Shown here: one piece after another, positions 25,442-34,974 of the stretch
Layout of the letters: each line of letters opens with the position of its first letter
Position numbering within the stretch: the first letter of the stretch is position 1
Assembly: GCA_944322785.1 (NCBI GenBank)
Contig: CALUPW010000001.1
Coordinates: 186,001-250,000 of the forward strand
DNA length: 64,000 nt
Origin: Candidatus Gastranaerophilales bacterium
GTDB lineage: Bacteria; Cyanobacteriota; Vampirovibrionia; Gastranaerophilales; Gastranaerophilaceae
Reading direction: 5' to 3'
Position numbers and translations under genes: made by a program
The notes under the pieces: model-generated
Seen by the model: the letters and a program-made list of their open reading frames with translations, nothing else
The model's database searches: none
What the model was told of the DNA's origin: nothing

Positions 25442-28400
25442 TAAAGAAAAACTGTATTTTTTTATAACAAAACCCAGATTTGCACTTGTAATATCAATTT
25501 GTATAGTTTTACTCGGGCTTATTTCTATTCTGGGGCTTAAGCAGGAGAGTTACCCTGATGTAACCCCGCCTCAGGTAAGAGTTTCGGCAAACTATCAGGG
25601 CGCAAGTGCCGAGGTAATTGAGTCAACCGTTGCAACCGTTCTGGAAAACAAACTTAACGGTGTTGAAGATATGACTTATATGACATCAACTTCGTATGAC
25701 GGAAGTTACAGTTTGACAATTTATTTTAAAGTCGGAACTGATAAAAATATCAACCTTATGAATGTCCAGAACCTTATTCAGCGTGTTCAATCCCAGCTAC
25801 CGGAAGACGTTCAAAGAACAGGTGTTACTGCAATAAGCCGCTCATCAGGTGCGGGTGCGGTAATATTGACACTTTATCCCGAATCCGGCAACTGGTCACA
25901 ATTGGATTTGACCAATTACGGCTCTATATATATTAAAGACGAATTAAAACGTGTTGAAGGCGTTGCGGATGTAATGGTTTTCGGCGGCGGCAACTATTCA
26001 ATGAGAATCTGGCTTGACCCGCAGAAAATGGCTGGTTTAAAGGTTTCTACAAGCGAAGTTAAATCTGCAATTACAAACCAGAATACTCAGGTCGCAACAG
26101 GTGCCCTGGGTGCATTGCCTACCGACAAAAAAACAGCCTTACAAATCACATTAAAAACTCCGGGGCGTCTGGATGACGTAAAAGAATTTGAAAATATAAT
26201 TATTCGTTCAAATATGGACGGTTCAAATATCAAACTTAAAGATATCGCACGTGTTGAACTGGGTGCTGAATCATATTCAAATTTAGGTCTGGTAAACGGT
26301 AAACCTTCGGCGGTTGTTGTTATTTCACAGCTTCCGGATGCAAACATTATCAACCTTTCCAAAGCTGTTAAGGCAAAAGTCAACGAACTTAATGCAAGAT
26401 TGGATAACGGAATTAAAATTTTGTATGTAAAAGATGACGCCGACTTTATTCATGAATCTATGAAAGAAGTTGAATTTACAATTCTTTTAACTGCGTTAAT
26501 CGTTGTAATTATAATATTTTTATTCCTCGGCGACGGTATGGCAACCCTTGTTCCCTGTGTAACAATTCCGGTTTCTCTTGTGGGAACGTTTTTTGCACTA
26601 AAAGTTATGGATATGTCCATAAACCTTCTCTCGCTCTTTGCTCTTGTACTTGCAGTCGGTGTTGTTGTTGACGATGCTATCGTTGTTATTGAAAACGTAA
26701 AACGTCACATTGATGAAGGCAAATCCGCAATTATGGCAACACAAATTACAATGGAGGAAGTAGGTTTTGCTCTTGTTGCAATGGCAATGGTATTAATGGC
26801 GGTATTTGTTCCTATTGTATTTATGGGCGGTATGACAGGTGTTATGTACAAACAATTTGCGGTATGTATTGCTGTTTCGATTGCAATTTCCGCAATCTGT
26901 GCGTTGACCCTTTCGCCTGCAATGTGTTCACATTTTCTGGGACAGGAAAAGAAACCGCACAAACTGTCTGACCATCCGCTGTTTGTTACGCTTGAACATA
27001 TAAAAGAAAGAGTCGGAAAAAGAACATCTGTTCTTGTTGTCAAATTTAACGAATTCTTCGCAAAAGTTGAAGACTTTTATATGGAATATGTAACAAAATT
27101 CGTTTATAATAAAAAACTTGTTATAATTTTCTATTCAATACTTCTTGCACTTACTCTTGTCTGTTTTAAAACAATTTCAACAGGTTTTATTCCTGATGAA
27201 GATCAAGGGGTATTACTTGCAACTATTACACTTCCCGACGGTGCGTCTTTGCAGAGAACAGAGGAAGTTTCAAGAAAATTCATTGACGAAATCCGTGATA
27301 TTGACGGTGTAAATGAAGAAAAACTTACCGTATTCGGCGGGGACGGTGCAGTCAACCAATCAACCGCAATTATTCAGCTGGATGACTATGCCCATAGAAA
27401 AATCGGTCCTGTCGAATGGGTTAAAAGAAAGATAAAAGGGCAAGAAACGGATTTGTCACATGAAGCTATTCTTGCAAAAGTCCGTGTTGTTGCCGCAAAT
27501 ACAAAAGAAGCGCAAATCATGGCATTTTCACCGCCGGCAATTATGGGTATGAGTATGATGGGCGGTTTTGAATTCCAGATGCTTTCTCAGGGTGAACACA
27601 CCCCTCAGGAAATGGAATCATGGGCTAACAAACTTATTGCAGCAGCCAATCAAAACCCGTCACTTTCAAACGTAAATACTTCATTTCAGGCAAATGTGCC
27701 TCAATATATAGTTGAAATTGATTATGAAAAAGCGCTTGCACAAAATGTTGATTTGCAGGAACTTTATTCAACATTATCTTCTATGATAGGTACATATTAT
27801 GTAAACGACTTTAATAAATATGATCGTATATTCAAAGTACAAATGCAGGCTGAAAGCCGTTTCCGTGATAAAGCAACCGATTTGTCCGGTATTTATGTAA
27901 AAAATAATAACGGAGTTATGGTTCCGATACTGTCAATCGTAAAACTTAAGCAAACAGTCGGAACAGCCGCAATTTCACGTTACAATCAGTACACATCCGT
28001 TCAAATTCAAGGAAACCCGGCATCAGGCAAAAGTTCCGGTGACGCAATGAGTGCAATGGAAGATGTCGCAAATGAAGTTTTGCCGTCTGATATGTCGTTT
28101 GACTGGTCGGGAACTTCCGCTCAGGAACGTGAAGCATCTGGACAAACGGTAATGATTATCACTATGGCTTTGATATTTGTATATCTGTTCCTTGTTGCAC
28201 TTTATGAAAGTTATACAATTCCGATTGCGGTATTGTTGATTTCGCCGATTGCAGCTCTGGGCGCTTTGATATTCCAGATGATGATTAACCAGTCATTTGA
28301 TATTTATTCACAGGTTGGTATGATTACATTAATCGGTCTTGCGGCAAAGCAATCTATTTTGATTGTCGAGTTTGCAAAAGAAGAACATGAAAAACACGGT

Positions 28401-28685
28401 CTGCCTGTTAAAGAAGCCGCAATAAAAGCCGCAAAATTGAGATTCAGAGCGATTATGATGACGGAACTCGCATTTATTATCGGGGTTTTGCCGATGATAT
28501 TTGCTCAAGGAGCCGGTGCAAACTCAAGAATTTCAGTCGGTTCAACCGTATTTGGCGGTATGATTGCGGCAGCGACACTGGGGGCTGTTTTAACACCGGC
28601 ATTCTACGTAATTGTTCAGGAATTTGTTGACCTGTTTCCGAAAAAAGAAATTACCGAAAAAGATTTGGAGATTGCAGTAAAATGA
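25422..28685 (+). CDS. RND multidrug efflux transporter (HAE1 family)
   Basis: 1087 residues, the normal length plus a slightly long tail. Twelve membrane helices with two large periplasmic loops. TM4 has [16 protein letters not shown] (about residue 410) with the paired Asp of the proton relay, and TM10 has the matching Lys in [32 protein letters not shown] and [12 protein letters not shown] are family hallmarks. It exports drugs, bile compounds or lipids using proton force. Its stop overlaps the channel gene start as ATGA. Confidence 0.95.
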   Translation: MKKIIFDKEKLYFFITKPRFALVISICIVLLGLISILGLKQESYPDVTPPQVRVSANYQGASAEVIESTVATVLENKLNGVEDMTYMTSTSYDGSYSLTIYFKVGTDKNINLMNVQNLIQRVQSQLPEDVQRTGVTAISRSSGAGAVILTLYPESGNWSQLDLTNYGSIYIKDELKRVEGVADVMVFGGGNYSMRIWLDPQKMAGLKVSTSEVKSAITNQNTQVATGALGALPTDKKTALQITLKTPGRLDDVKEFENIIIRSNMDGSNIKLKDIARVELGAESYSNLGLVNGKPSAVVVISQLPDANIINLSKAVKAKVNELNARLDNGIKILYVKDDADFIHESMKEVEFTILLTALIVVIIIFLFLGDGMATLVPCVTIPVSLVGTFFALKVMDMSINLLSLFALVLAVGVVVDDAIVVIENVKRHIDEGKSAIMATQITMEEVGFALVAMAMVLMAVFVPIVFMGGMTGVMYKQFAVCIAVSIAISAICALTLSPAMCSHFLGQEKKPHKLSDHPLFVTLEHIKERVGKRTSVLVVKFNEFFAKVEDFYMEYVTKFVYNKKLVIIFYSILLALTLVCFKTISTGFIPDEDQGVLLATITLPDGASLQRTEEVSRKFIDEIRDIDGVNEEKLTVFGGDGAVNQSTAIIQLDDYAHRKIGPVEWVKRKIKGQETDLSHEAILAKVRVVAANTKEAQIMAFSPPAIMGMSMMGGFEFQMLSQGEHTPQEMESWANKLIAAANQNPSLSNVNTSFQANVPQYIVEIDYEKALAQNVDLQELYSTLSSMIGTYYVNDFNKYDRIFKVQMQAESRFRDKATDLSGIYVKNNNGVMVPILSIVKLKQTVGTAAISRYNQYTSVQIQGNPASGKSSGDAMSAMEDVANEVLPSDMSFDWSGTSAQEREASGQTVMIITMALIFVYLFLVALYESYTIPIAVLLISPIAALGALIFQMMINQSFDIYSQVGMITLIGLAAKQSILIVEFAKEEHEKHGLPVKEAAIKAAKLRFRAIMMTELAFIIGVLPMIFAQGAGANSRISVGSTVFGGMIAAATLGAVLTPAFYVIVQEFVDLFPKKEITEKDLEIAVK

Positions 28686-30208
28686 AAAAGGTTTTAAATC
28701 TGTTTTTAATATGTTCAATATTAGCGCTTTCAACAACGCCTGTACTGGCAAAAAATACGGCATCCTCATCAAAGTCTGCCAATATTGCCAAAAAGCCCGA
28801 GGAAATTCAAATTGTTGAACCTGAAAAGAAAAAGAAGGTTAACAAGAAACGGGAGCGCAAAAAAAATATTGAAAACGCAAAATCTCATCAAGAATCTTCA
28901 AAAGAAGCCGAGGGCATGTATGAAACAAAGTTTCCTGCCATAAACAGCAAAATTGAATATACTGATATGAACGGTGAAGTTACGTTGAGTGATTGTATCA
29001 AACTTGCAATTACACATCACCCGACGATAATGTCTGCTATCAACAATGCAGAGATTTATAAATCCCGTGTGGGACAGGCATGGTCAAACTATTTTCCGAC
29101 ATTATCTGCCGGTGTAAATTATTCACGAAATGACATGTTTATGACAATGTCTAATGCCTATATGCGTTCAATGTCGCAAAAGTACAATATGTATTATATG
29201 CCGCAGTTATCGGCGGATATGTTGCTTTTTGATTTCGGCAAAACAAAATCAATGGCAGATTCTGCAAAAAGAACTTTTGAAGCATCAAGATATGATGCTG
29301 AAACCAGTATTGAGCTTGTAATATATAATGTAAAAGTTGCATATTACAATCTTGTGTTTGCCAAAATTCAGCAAACTGTTTATGAAGACACTGTAAAGGA
29401 TTTTGAACTTCAGTTAAAACAGGCAAAAGCGCATTATGAAATAGGTAAAAAGGCAAAGATTGATGTAACAACTGCAGAATACAACCTCGGGAATGCAAAA
29501 GTGAATTTGATTAAGGCAAAAAATACTCTTGAACTTGCAGCGGCAGAACTTGCGAATGCTGTCGGTATTCCGGAGCTTGAGAATGTTGTGTTAAAAGACA
29601 AGCTTAATACAAAGGCTTATGATGTCAATTTTAAAGATTTGCTTGCAACGGCAGAAGCTTCCCGTCCTGCGCTTCTTGCTTCCAAAAAACTTATGGATGC
29701 TGCGGAAATGAATGTAAGAAGTGCAAAACGTGCGTTTACTCCTGATTTAACTGCGTTTGGCTCCTACAATCAGGGCGGACGTCAGATTGATTCTGATTAC
29801 GGGTATCAATTCGGAGTTCAATTAAGTTATACAGGTTTGAACCTTATGCTGTTAAAAAAGCAGGTTGATGAAGCCACTGCAACTTACAAAAAAGCGGTTG
29901 CGGATTATGAACAGCAAAAACAAAACGTTTATCTGGAGGTCAAAAGCGCATATATAAGTCTTTTAAATTCTCATGACAGTTTAGGCGTTTCAAAACTGGC
30001 GCTTCAACAGGCAAAAGAACGTCAATATCAGGCATTCAGAAGATATCAGGTCGGTCTTGGTGATGCAATCGAGTTTAAAGATGCTGAAAACTCTTACTTG
30101 AACGCACAATTGGATTATTATTCAAACCTTTTGAATTACAATATTAATGCGGCGGAAGTTGAAAGGGTAATCGGTGCACCTATTAAAGAATCAAATGTTG
30201 ATTTGTAA
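28682..30208 (+). CDS. TolC-family outer membrane efflux channel
   Basis: 508 residues with a signal peptide ([23 protein letters not shown]), then a lysine-rich linker (residues 45-75) and the two TolC repeats ([21 protein letters not shown] at the first helix, [17 protein letters not shown] in the second). Forms the outer-membrane exit duct of the tripartite pump. The basic linker of about 45 residues before the repeats is longer than usual. Confidence 0.9.
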   Translation: MKKVLNLFLICSILALSTTPVLAKNTASSSKSANIAKKPEEIQIVEPEKKKKVNKKRERKKNIENAKSHQESSKEAEGMYETKFPAINSKIEYTDMNGEVTLSDCIKLAITHHPTIMSAINNAEIYKSRVGQAWSNYFPTLSAGVNYSRNDMFMTMSNAYMRSMSQKYNMYYMPQLSADMLLFDFGKTKSMADSAKRTFEASRYDAETSIELVIYNVKVAYYNLVFAKIQQTVYEDTVKDFELQLKQAKAHYEIGKKAKIDVTTAEYNLGNAKVNLIKAKNTLELAAAELANAVGIPELENVVLKDKLNTKAYDVNFKDLLATAEASRPALLASKKLMDAAEMNVRSAKRAFTPDLTAFGSYNQGGRQIDSDYGYQFGVQLSYTGLNLMLLKKQVDEATATYKKAVADYEQQKQNVYLEVKSAYISLLNSHDSLGVSKLALQQAKERQYQAFRRYQVGLGDAIEFKDAENSYLNAQLDYYSNLLNYNINAAEVERVIGAPIKESNVDL

Positions 30209-30227
30209 TAAACTGATAACAGGCAAC

Positions 30228-30268
30228 AAAAAGTCTGCGGATATGGTATTTTAAATCCGCAGACTTTT
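30228..30268 (+). terminator. terminator of the RND efflux operon
   Basis: A perfect 14-bp stem AAAAGTCTGCGGAT / ATCCGCAGACTTTT with a 12-base loop, followed by GTTT. It probably works in both directions, as the next gene converges on it. Confidence 0.85.
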
Positions 30269-30285
30269 GTTTAATTATTAGTTTT

Positions 30286-30825
30286 TTAAATGTTTTTGCC
30301 GAGATTGAATGCCATTTCTAATTCTTTTGTTCTGCTGTTTATACAATTCGGGGCATCTGCATTACCGCCAGAAACATAACCGCAGAATTTCACATTGTTA
30401 AAACATGCAATCCAGCCGTTTAATCCGTTTATTACAGGTTTTATTGAGTCTTCACCATCAGCGGAGGTTGTTAAAAGATAAACTTCTCTAAATTTGTAAT
30501 CCGCTGAAAATAATGAATTTGCACGGTCAATCATTGTCTTCATCTGCCCGCTCATTTCATAATAATATACAGGCGTTGCCCATACAATTACATCAGATAT
30601 TTTAATTTTTTCTGTTATTGCATTTGCATCATCATCAATTACACAATGACCGAGTTTCTGGCATGCAAGACAGCCTTTGCAGAATTTGATTTCTTTGTCT
30701 TTTAATGAAATAAATTCAACATCATGACCTGCTTCTTTTGCACCTTTTTCAACTTCTTTTGCGAGAATTTCCGAGTTGCTTCCGTTTCTTAGACTCGTTG
30801 ATATTATCAAAACCTTTTTTGACAT
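30286..30825 (-). CDS. NAD(P)H-dependent FMN reductase / flavodoxin-like flavoprotein
   Basis: 179 residues. The N-terminal STSLRNGSNSEIL is the FMN phosphate loop of the NADPH-dependent FMN reductase family. CKGCLACQKLGHC (residues 49-61) is the cysteine cluster of iron-sulfur flavoproteins, and WATPVYYYEMSGQMKTMIDR lies at the flavin edge. Likely a small cytosolic electron carrier or quinone/azo reductase in oxidative stress. GGAGG precedes the ATG. Monocistronic. Confidence 0.85.
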   Translation of the reverse strand: MSKKVLIISTSLRNGSNSEILAKEVEKGAKEAGHDVEFISLKDKEIKFCKGCLACQKLGHCVIDDDANAITEKIKISDVIVWATPVYYYEMSGQMKTMIDRANSLFSADYKFREVYLLTTSADGEDSIKPVINGLNGWIACFNNVKFCGYVSGGNADAPNCINSRTKELEMAFNLGKNI

Positions 30826-31044
30826 ATAAATACCTCCATTTGTTCAAAATATATTATACTATTTTGGCCGGATATTAACAAATACTCATAATGTATAATT
30901 TATTATGCAGGTAAAGTATTAATATATTCTAACCCTTTACATTCATTTTTTCCATGTTAGAATTCAAAGTGTTGAGTTTTTATCTCAGAGTTAATAAAAG
31001 CACTAACAGCCTTACAGGCAAGATGAAATAGCGATATTGATTAT

Positions 31045-31311
31045 ATGAAAGTTTATCCTGTTAATTTTACCTCTCAAAAAAGATACAATTCAAATCTCAA
31101 TATTAAAAAACACCAAACGCCGGTTCATGAAGGTTTGACAACCGCTGCTGCATGGTTTAGTTTCGGATTCGGACTGGATTTTGTGTCAAGAAAATGGGGA
31201 AACTTTACAAAATCTCCTCTTACAAATTCAATTATTTTGAACGGAATAATAGGTTCAGGAGCCGGAATATTTACAGGCGCAAAAGTTCTGCTAAACAAAA
31301 ATAAAAATTAA
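31045..31311 (+). CDS. small lineage-type membrane protein with N-terminal FTS motif
   Basis: 88 residues. The start KVYPVNFTSQKRYNSN resembles the short FKG/FTS-type N-termini of the proteins at 7687 and 41605. Two glycine-rich hydrophobic stretches (residues 33-50 and 65-82, NGIIGSGAGIFTGAKVLL) suggest membrane insertion. Function unknown. GATATT 6 bases before the ATG suggests a leaderless transcript. It ends 4 bases into the end of the convergent MlaA-fusion gene. Confidence 0.6.
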   Translation: MKVYPVNFTSQKRYNSNLNIKKHQTPVHEGLTTAAAWFSFGFGLDFVSRKWGNFTKSPLTNSIILNGIIGSGAGIFTGAKVLLNKNKN

Positions 31312-33506
31312 TTTACACTAATTATTTCATTTCCCTTTTCATTAATTTTATCTTTTATTTCATTTCGCAAATCTTCAAGAAATTCTGCTCTGTATAAAAA
31401 TCCTAAATGTGCACCGTTGTCATAATATACGGATTTGTTTTTTGTGTAAAGTTTCAGTTTCTTTAACTGTTCGTGGGTTGTCAAATAGTCATTTATTGAG
31501 TGGAAAATTACGTAATTTTCTCCGTTTTTTAAATAATCTGATAGTGAATGAAGGCTTGCTTCATAACGTAAATCATCTATAGTTTCGTTTTCTTCATTTA
31601 AAAGATATTTTTCCGCATAATCATGATAGCTCATGTTATTAATTTGCCGGTACAGTTCGTTTTTATTTTTAAAAGATTCATTTTCTATAGTATAAACAAG
31701 ATCCGACAGCTTTTGGTGCATGATAAAACCCGTAATAAGTTTTGCTTCATAATCTGAAAAAGGCAGTTCTTGAATTACTTTTCGTTTATCATCCTCCAGC
31801 TGTGAAATCTGTATAATCTTTGAAGCCGTAATTGCAACTCTTTCTTTTAAATTGTCAGGATTTCTTTCCCAGTCGCCGGCAGTTTTATCAACCTGTTCCA
31901 TTGCATAAATCAGTTCAACAGGCGGGCATATAGAAATATATTTTGTTATATTAAGAGTATTGTTTTTAAATTCTTTGTCCGCAAGAAAAAGTGCGGTTAA
32001 TGCGCCGAATGAAGTTCCGATTACCACTCTTTTATCAAATTGATAGTTATATTTGTTTTCAAGTTTTGTAATTATTTTGTTTGTAACGCTTTTTAAATAA
32101 TCAGCATCTCGGGAGGGAATTCCCGGGAAATAACCTTCGGGCATACTTCTGGCAAATTCCCACTGGAAAGCACTGCCCAGAATTATTACCGAATATCCTT
32201 CGTCATAAAACATTTTTGCAAGAAGCACAGAGTGGCTTGACATTATACCTTCGCCGATAGAAGGAAAGATTATTGCAAGGGGTGAAATCTTTCTGCCTTT
32301 TTGTAATATAAAACGAAATTTATAATCATCTCTGTCCGGTGACATATTGACCGAGGAAGTTTTAATTCTTTTGGCAAAACATCTGTTCCATATAGAAATT
32401 TCAGCCCAGATGGATTCGTCAACTCCCGGAAGGTCAAACAGTGCAGTTCTCATACTGTCTGTTACAGGTGTTTGCGGGTTGTAGTCAAAAAGAAGTTTGT
32501 CCGCCATAAGTCTGGAATTTTTTTCGTTATAAGCATTTAATACAGCAGAATCCGCATCATCACCTGCTTTTATGATTTCTGCAATCGATAATCTTTCACC
32601 GTCTTGAACTTCAATTTTATCTGCAACTTTCTTTTCATCAATTTCGGCATCCGTCAATTTTTGAGTTTCAATCTCGTTTTCAACGTCATTTTTTACAAGT
32701 TCGGGTTCTTCAGGATTATCAATGGTTTTGTTTTCTTTAATCAAATCAATTGCCGTATCAAGCACATCTTTTCTGTCCAGATTTCTGCATTTAATATAGT
32801 TTTCGACACCGTAAAGTTTTCTGGTTATGTCATAAGGATCTGCATAATTTGATTCAATCATTTTTATTAAGGGCTGCATGTAGGAGCTTCTGTTGACAAG
32901 AAGCCCTGCCTTAACAATTGCAAGAACCGGCGTGGCTATGTAACATGACGGGTTTAAAGCTGCATCCAGTGCACGTCCTGCAAGACCTCTGGGGCTTGTC
33001 CCGTTTATTACTGGACAAACCAGATAAGGGCCGGGTTTTACTTTGCATTTTGCAAAAGCCTGTTCCATATTTTCATTTGTCGGTTCTATTTTAAAAAATC
33101 TTTTGGCAGGATCATACATTCCTCCGAGTCCCAGAGTTGTGTTTGTCAAAAATCTTACGGTTTCATTTTTTGAAGTTTCAAAATCTTTTTGTATTAAACT
33201 GCTCACAAGACGTGCCGGATATTCAATGTTTGTTGCAATTCCTTTTATTCTGTCCATTCCGTATTTAGGCATTATTGATGCCCAGATTATATGCACCGGT
33301 CGAATTGCATATTTGTTCAGTCCGCAATTGAAATTAAACATTTTTCTGTTGAATTTTTCATATTTGTCATTTCCCAAATATTCGTAAACATAATCAGGGT
33401 ATTTTGATGGATATTTTATTGCCTCGTCTGCGTAAGTATAACTTTTTGCAAAGCTGATTATGCTTGCTGCGATAAAGATAAATAATAAAATTTTTCCTGA
33501 CTTCAT
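31308..33506 (-). CDS. MlaA/VacJ-like domain fused to an alpha/beta-hydrolase
   Basis: 732 residues with a signal peptide (residues 1-26) but no lipobox Cys, unlike typical MlaA. Residues about 50-250 match MlaA: KYEKFNRKMFNFNCGLNKYAI, ETSKNETVRFLTNTTLGLGG, GPYLVCPVINGTSPRGL. A variable acidic linker follows. Residues about 420-720 form an alpha/beta-hydrolase with the nucleophile elbow GTSFGA (about 497), a candidate acid in the HSINDYLTTHEQ region and a final HLGF histidine. MlaA extracts phospholipids from the outer membrane; the attached hydrolase could cut them there (inference). A permease-linked MCE protein is encoded at 45664. Confidence 0.8.
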   Translation of the reverse strand: MKSGKILLFIFIAASIISFAKSYTYADEAIKYPSKYPDYVYEYLGNDKYEKFNRKMFNFNCGLNKYAIRPVHIIWASIMPKYGMDRIKGIATNIEYPARLVSSLIQKDFETSKNETVRFLTNTTLGLGGMYDPAKRFFKIEPTNENMEQAFAKCKVKPGPYLVCPVINGTSPRGLAGRALDAALNPSCYIATPVLAIVKAGLLVNRSSYMQPLIKMIESNYADPYDITRKLYGVENYIKCRNLDRKDVLDTAIDLIKENKTIDNPEEPELVKNDVENEIETQKLTDAEIDEKKVADKIEVQDGERLSIAEIIKAGDDADSAVLNAYNEKNSRLMADKLLFDYNPQTPVTDSMRTALFDLPGVDESIWAEISIWNRCFAKRIKTSSVNMSPDRDDYKFRFILQKGRKISPLAIIFPSIGEGIMSSHSVLLAKMFYDEGYSVIILGSAFQWEFARSMPEGYFPGIPSRDADYLKSVTNKIITKLENKYNYQFDKRVVIGTSFGALTALFLADKEFKNNTLNITKYISICPPVELIYAMEQVDKTAGDWERNPDNLKERVAITASKIIQISQLEDDKRKVIQELPFSDYEAKLITGFIMHQKLSDLVYTIENESFKNKNELYRQINNMSYHDYAEKYLLNEENETIDDLRYEASLHSLSDYLKNGENYVIFHSINDYLTTHEQLKKLKLYTKNKSVYYDNGAHLGFLYRAEFLEDLRNEIKDKINEKGNEIISVN

Positions 33507-33595
33507 AATTCTCCTGCCGGAATATGGGGATTTTTCAGTTTAATTTTATGTAAACAGAATAAAAAAAATATCGCCCTACCGGAGGTTTTGCGGGT

Positions 33596-34399
33596 TTAAT
33601 CCGGTTCTGCCATATCAATTAATTTACAGGATTTTTTTGCTCTGCTTCTGTTCTCCTTTTTTTCGTATTTTTCTTTAATTTTTTTCATGTTTTCAGGTTT
33701 TATCATTTCCTCTAAAGGCATTTTAAGATTGAAACCAAACCTGTGTTTTTTGCCCTGTTTTGCCTCTTTTTCATACTTTACTGCCTTCATAAAATAATCC
33801 GGATGGTTTTCGTAAAGATGAATCCAGTCAATAGGTGACTGAAAAAAACACAGGTAACAGCCGTTTCTTTTGCGCCAGTTGTAATAATCTGGATAATTAA
33901 GCCCGCTTTCAATTAAAATATCTTCAACGTCCGATAAATTAAAGTTGTTTTCAATCAGCGGGTAATGAACAATTACATGCTTTTTTTCAAATTCGCTGTT
34001 CAAAACAACCCCGTCACGATAGCTTTCGTCCGCCCTGATGCCCGCATAAAGATGAATTTTTTCATAACCCTCCTCAAGTATTTTTCTCTTAAAAAATTTG
34101 ACGGAAGGTTTAACTTTTAATTCAACGGTGCACCATCTGGCAAACATATTCGGGAGCATTCCGGTTGTTGAAAAAATATGGTCAAAACTTTTTTCAGGTT
34201 TTACATAAGTTATTTTTTTATCCAGAAAAACTTCAATTTTATTCAAATAATCATAAGTTTCAGGTAAATCAAGCCCTGTGTCATAAAAAACGTATTCGAT
34301 TTTTTCATGTAATTCCGGCATGTTGTCCCTGATAAACAGAGCAAGTGCCGTTGAATCTTTGCCGCCGCTAAGTGTTAAGATGTAACATTCTTTTTCCAT
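33596..34399 (-). CDS. phosphoadenosine phosphosulfate reductase-family protein (orphan, PP-loop ATPase fold)
   Basis: 267 residues. The ATP-pyrophosphatase loop LSGGKDSTALAL is at residues 9-20 and YDTGLDLPETYDYL follows. Cysteines in ARWCTVELK and GCYLCFFQSPIDW could hold an iron-sulfur cluster, as in DndC and related sulfur-transfer proteins; no dndB, D or E gene is nearby, so that role is not supported. The C-terminal 40 residues are very basic. Possible roles: sulfonucleotide reduction, tRNA or DNA sulfur modification. AGGAG precedes the ATG. It is transcribed alone. Confidence 0.75.
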   Translation of the reverse strand: MEKECYILTLSGGKDSTALALFIRDNMPELHEKIEYVFYDTGLDLPETYDYLNKIEVFLDKKITYVKPEKSFDHIFSTTGMLPNMFARWCTVELKVKPSVKFFKRKILEEGYEKIHLYAGIRADESYRDGVVLNSEFEKKHVIVHYPLIENNFNLSDVEDILIESGLNYPDYYNWRKRNGCYLCFFQSPIDWIHLYENHPDYFMKAVKYEKEAKQGKKHRFGFNLKMPLEEMIKPENMKKIKEKYEKKENRSRAKKSCKLIDMAEPD

Positions 34400-34632
34400 T
34401 TCCCTCTCCTTCCGGTTAAATAAAATTCTTCTGTGATTGTTGGTTTATCACAGAATTTGTGTTCGGTCAGTGTATTTTATTAATTGTATCATCCGTTTTC
34501 AAAATCCGTCAAGCTTCAAATCTGATTTGTATATGAGCAGTGACGATATTAGCCGTTCAGCCAATATACTTTTATATTTGCATGTGATATCATGCAATTT
34601 TGGAATTATAAAGCTATAAAAGCGGAGACAAA

Positions 34633-34812
34633 ATGAATAAACGGGACACATGGAAGCTCTTAAAGCAAGAGAGGTTTATTCTTAAATTGTTGAAATGTAA
34701 TTTTTCAGAAAAAGAGGTGGCTGAGCAATTGAATATAAGTATACATTCTGTAAAATCTCATGTTGCGAGGCTTGAAAAACTCGGCTTGTGGAAAGTTGAT
34801 TTCCTGAAGTAA
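34633..34812 (+). CDS. 59-residue LuxR/GerE-type helix-turn-helix protein
   Basis: Starts MNKRDTWKLLKQE, with GGAG 6 bases before the ATG. Residues 26-50 (SEKEVAEQLNISIHSVKSHV, then ARLEKLGL) are the DNA-recognition helix pair of NarL/LuxR regulators, with no receiver domain. TATAAA lies upstream. It may be a stand-alone regulator or a remnant of a response regulator; its neighbours (the PAPS-family gene diverging to the left and a metalloprotease converging from the right) are candidates for control. Confidence 0.75.
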   Translation: MNKRDTWKLLKQERFILKLLKCNFSEKEVAEQLNISIHSVKSHVARLEKLGLWKVDFLK

Positions 34813-34837
34813 AAAAATCTCTCCTCACGGAGAGAGT
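34811..34837 (-). terminator. terminator of the EF-hand metalloprotease gene
   Basis: On the minus strand, TCTCTCC/GGAGAGA forms a 7-bp stem with a 4-base loop and is followed by seven T. The T run overlaps the stop codon of the small regulator gene on the plus strand. Confidence 0.75.
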
Positions 34838-34974
34838 CGATAATACCCTTACAAATGGTGGTAATTAATAGTAAATCAAATTTATAATACAAATGTAAGG
34901 CAAGGCTAACAATTTGTCAAGTGTTTTTTCATATTACTTAATATGTAAGATGCAAAAATAATAATTCTGACCTG

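Noticed and set aside
33596-34812. defence island (PAPS-family protein plus regulator)
   Set aside because: No DndB/D/E, nuclease, methyltransferase or other defence gene is adjacent; two loosely placed genes are not enough.
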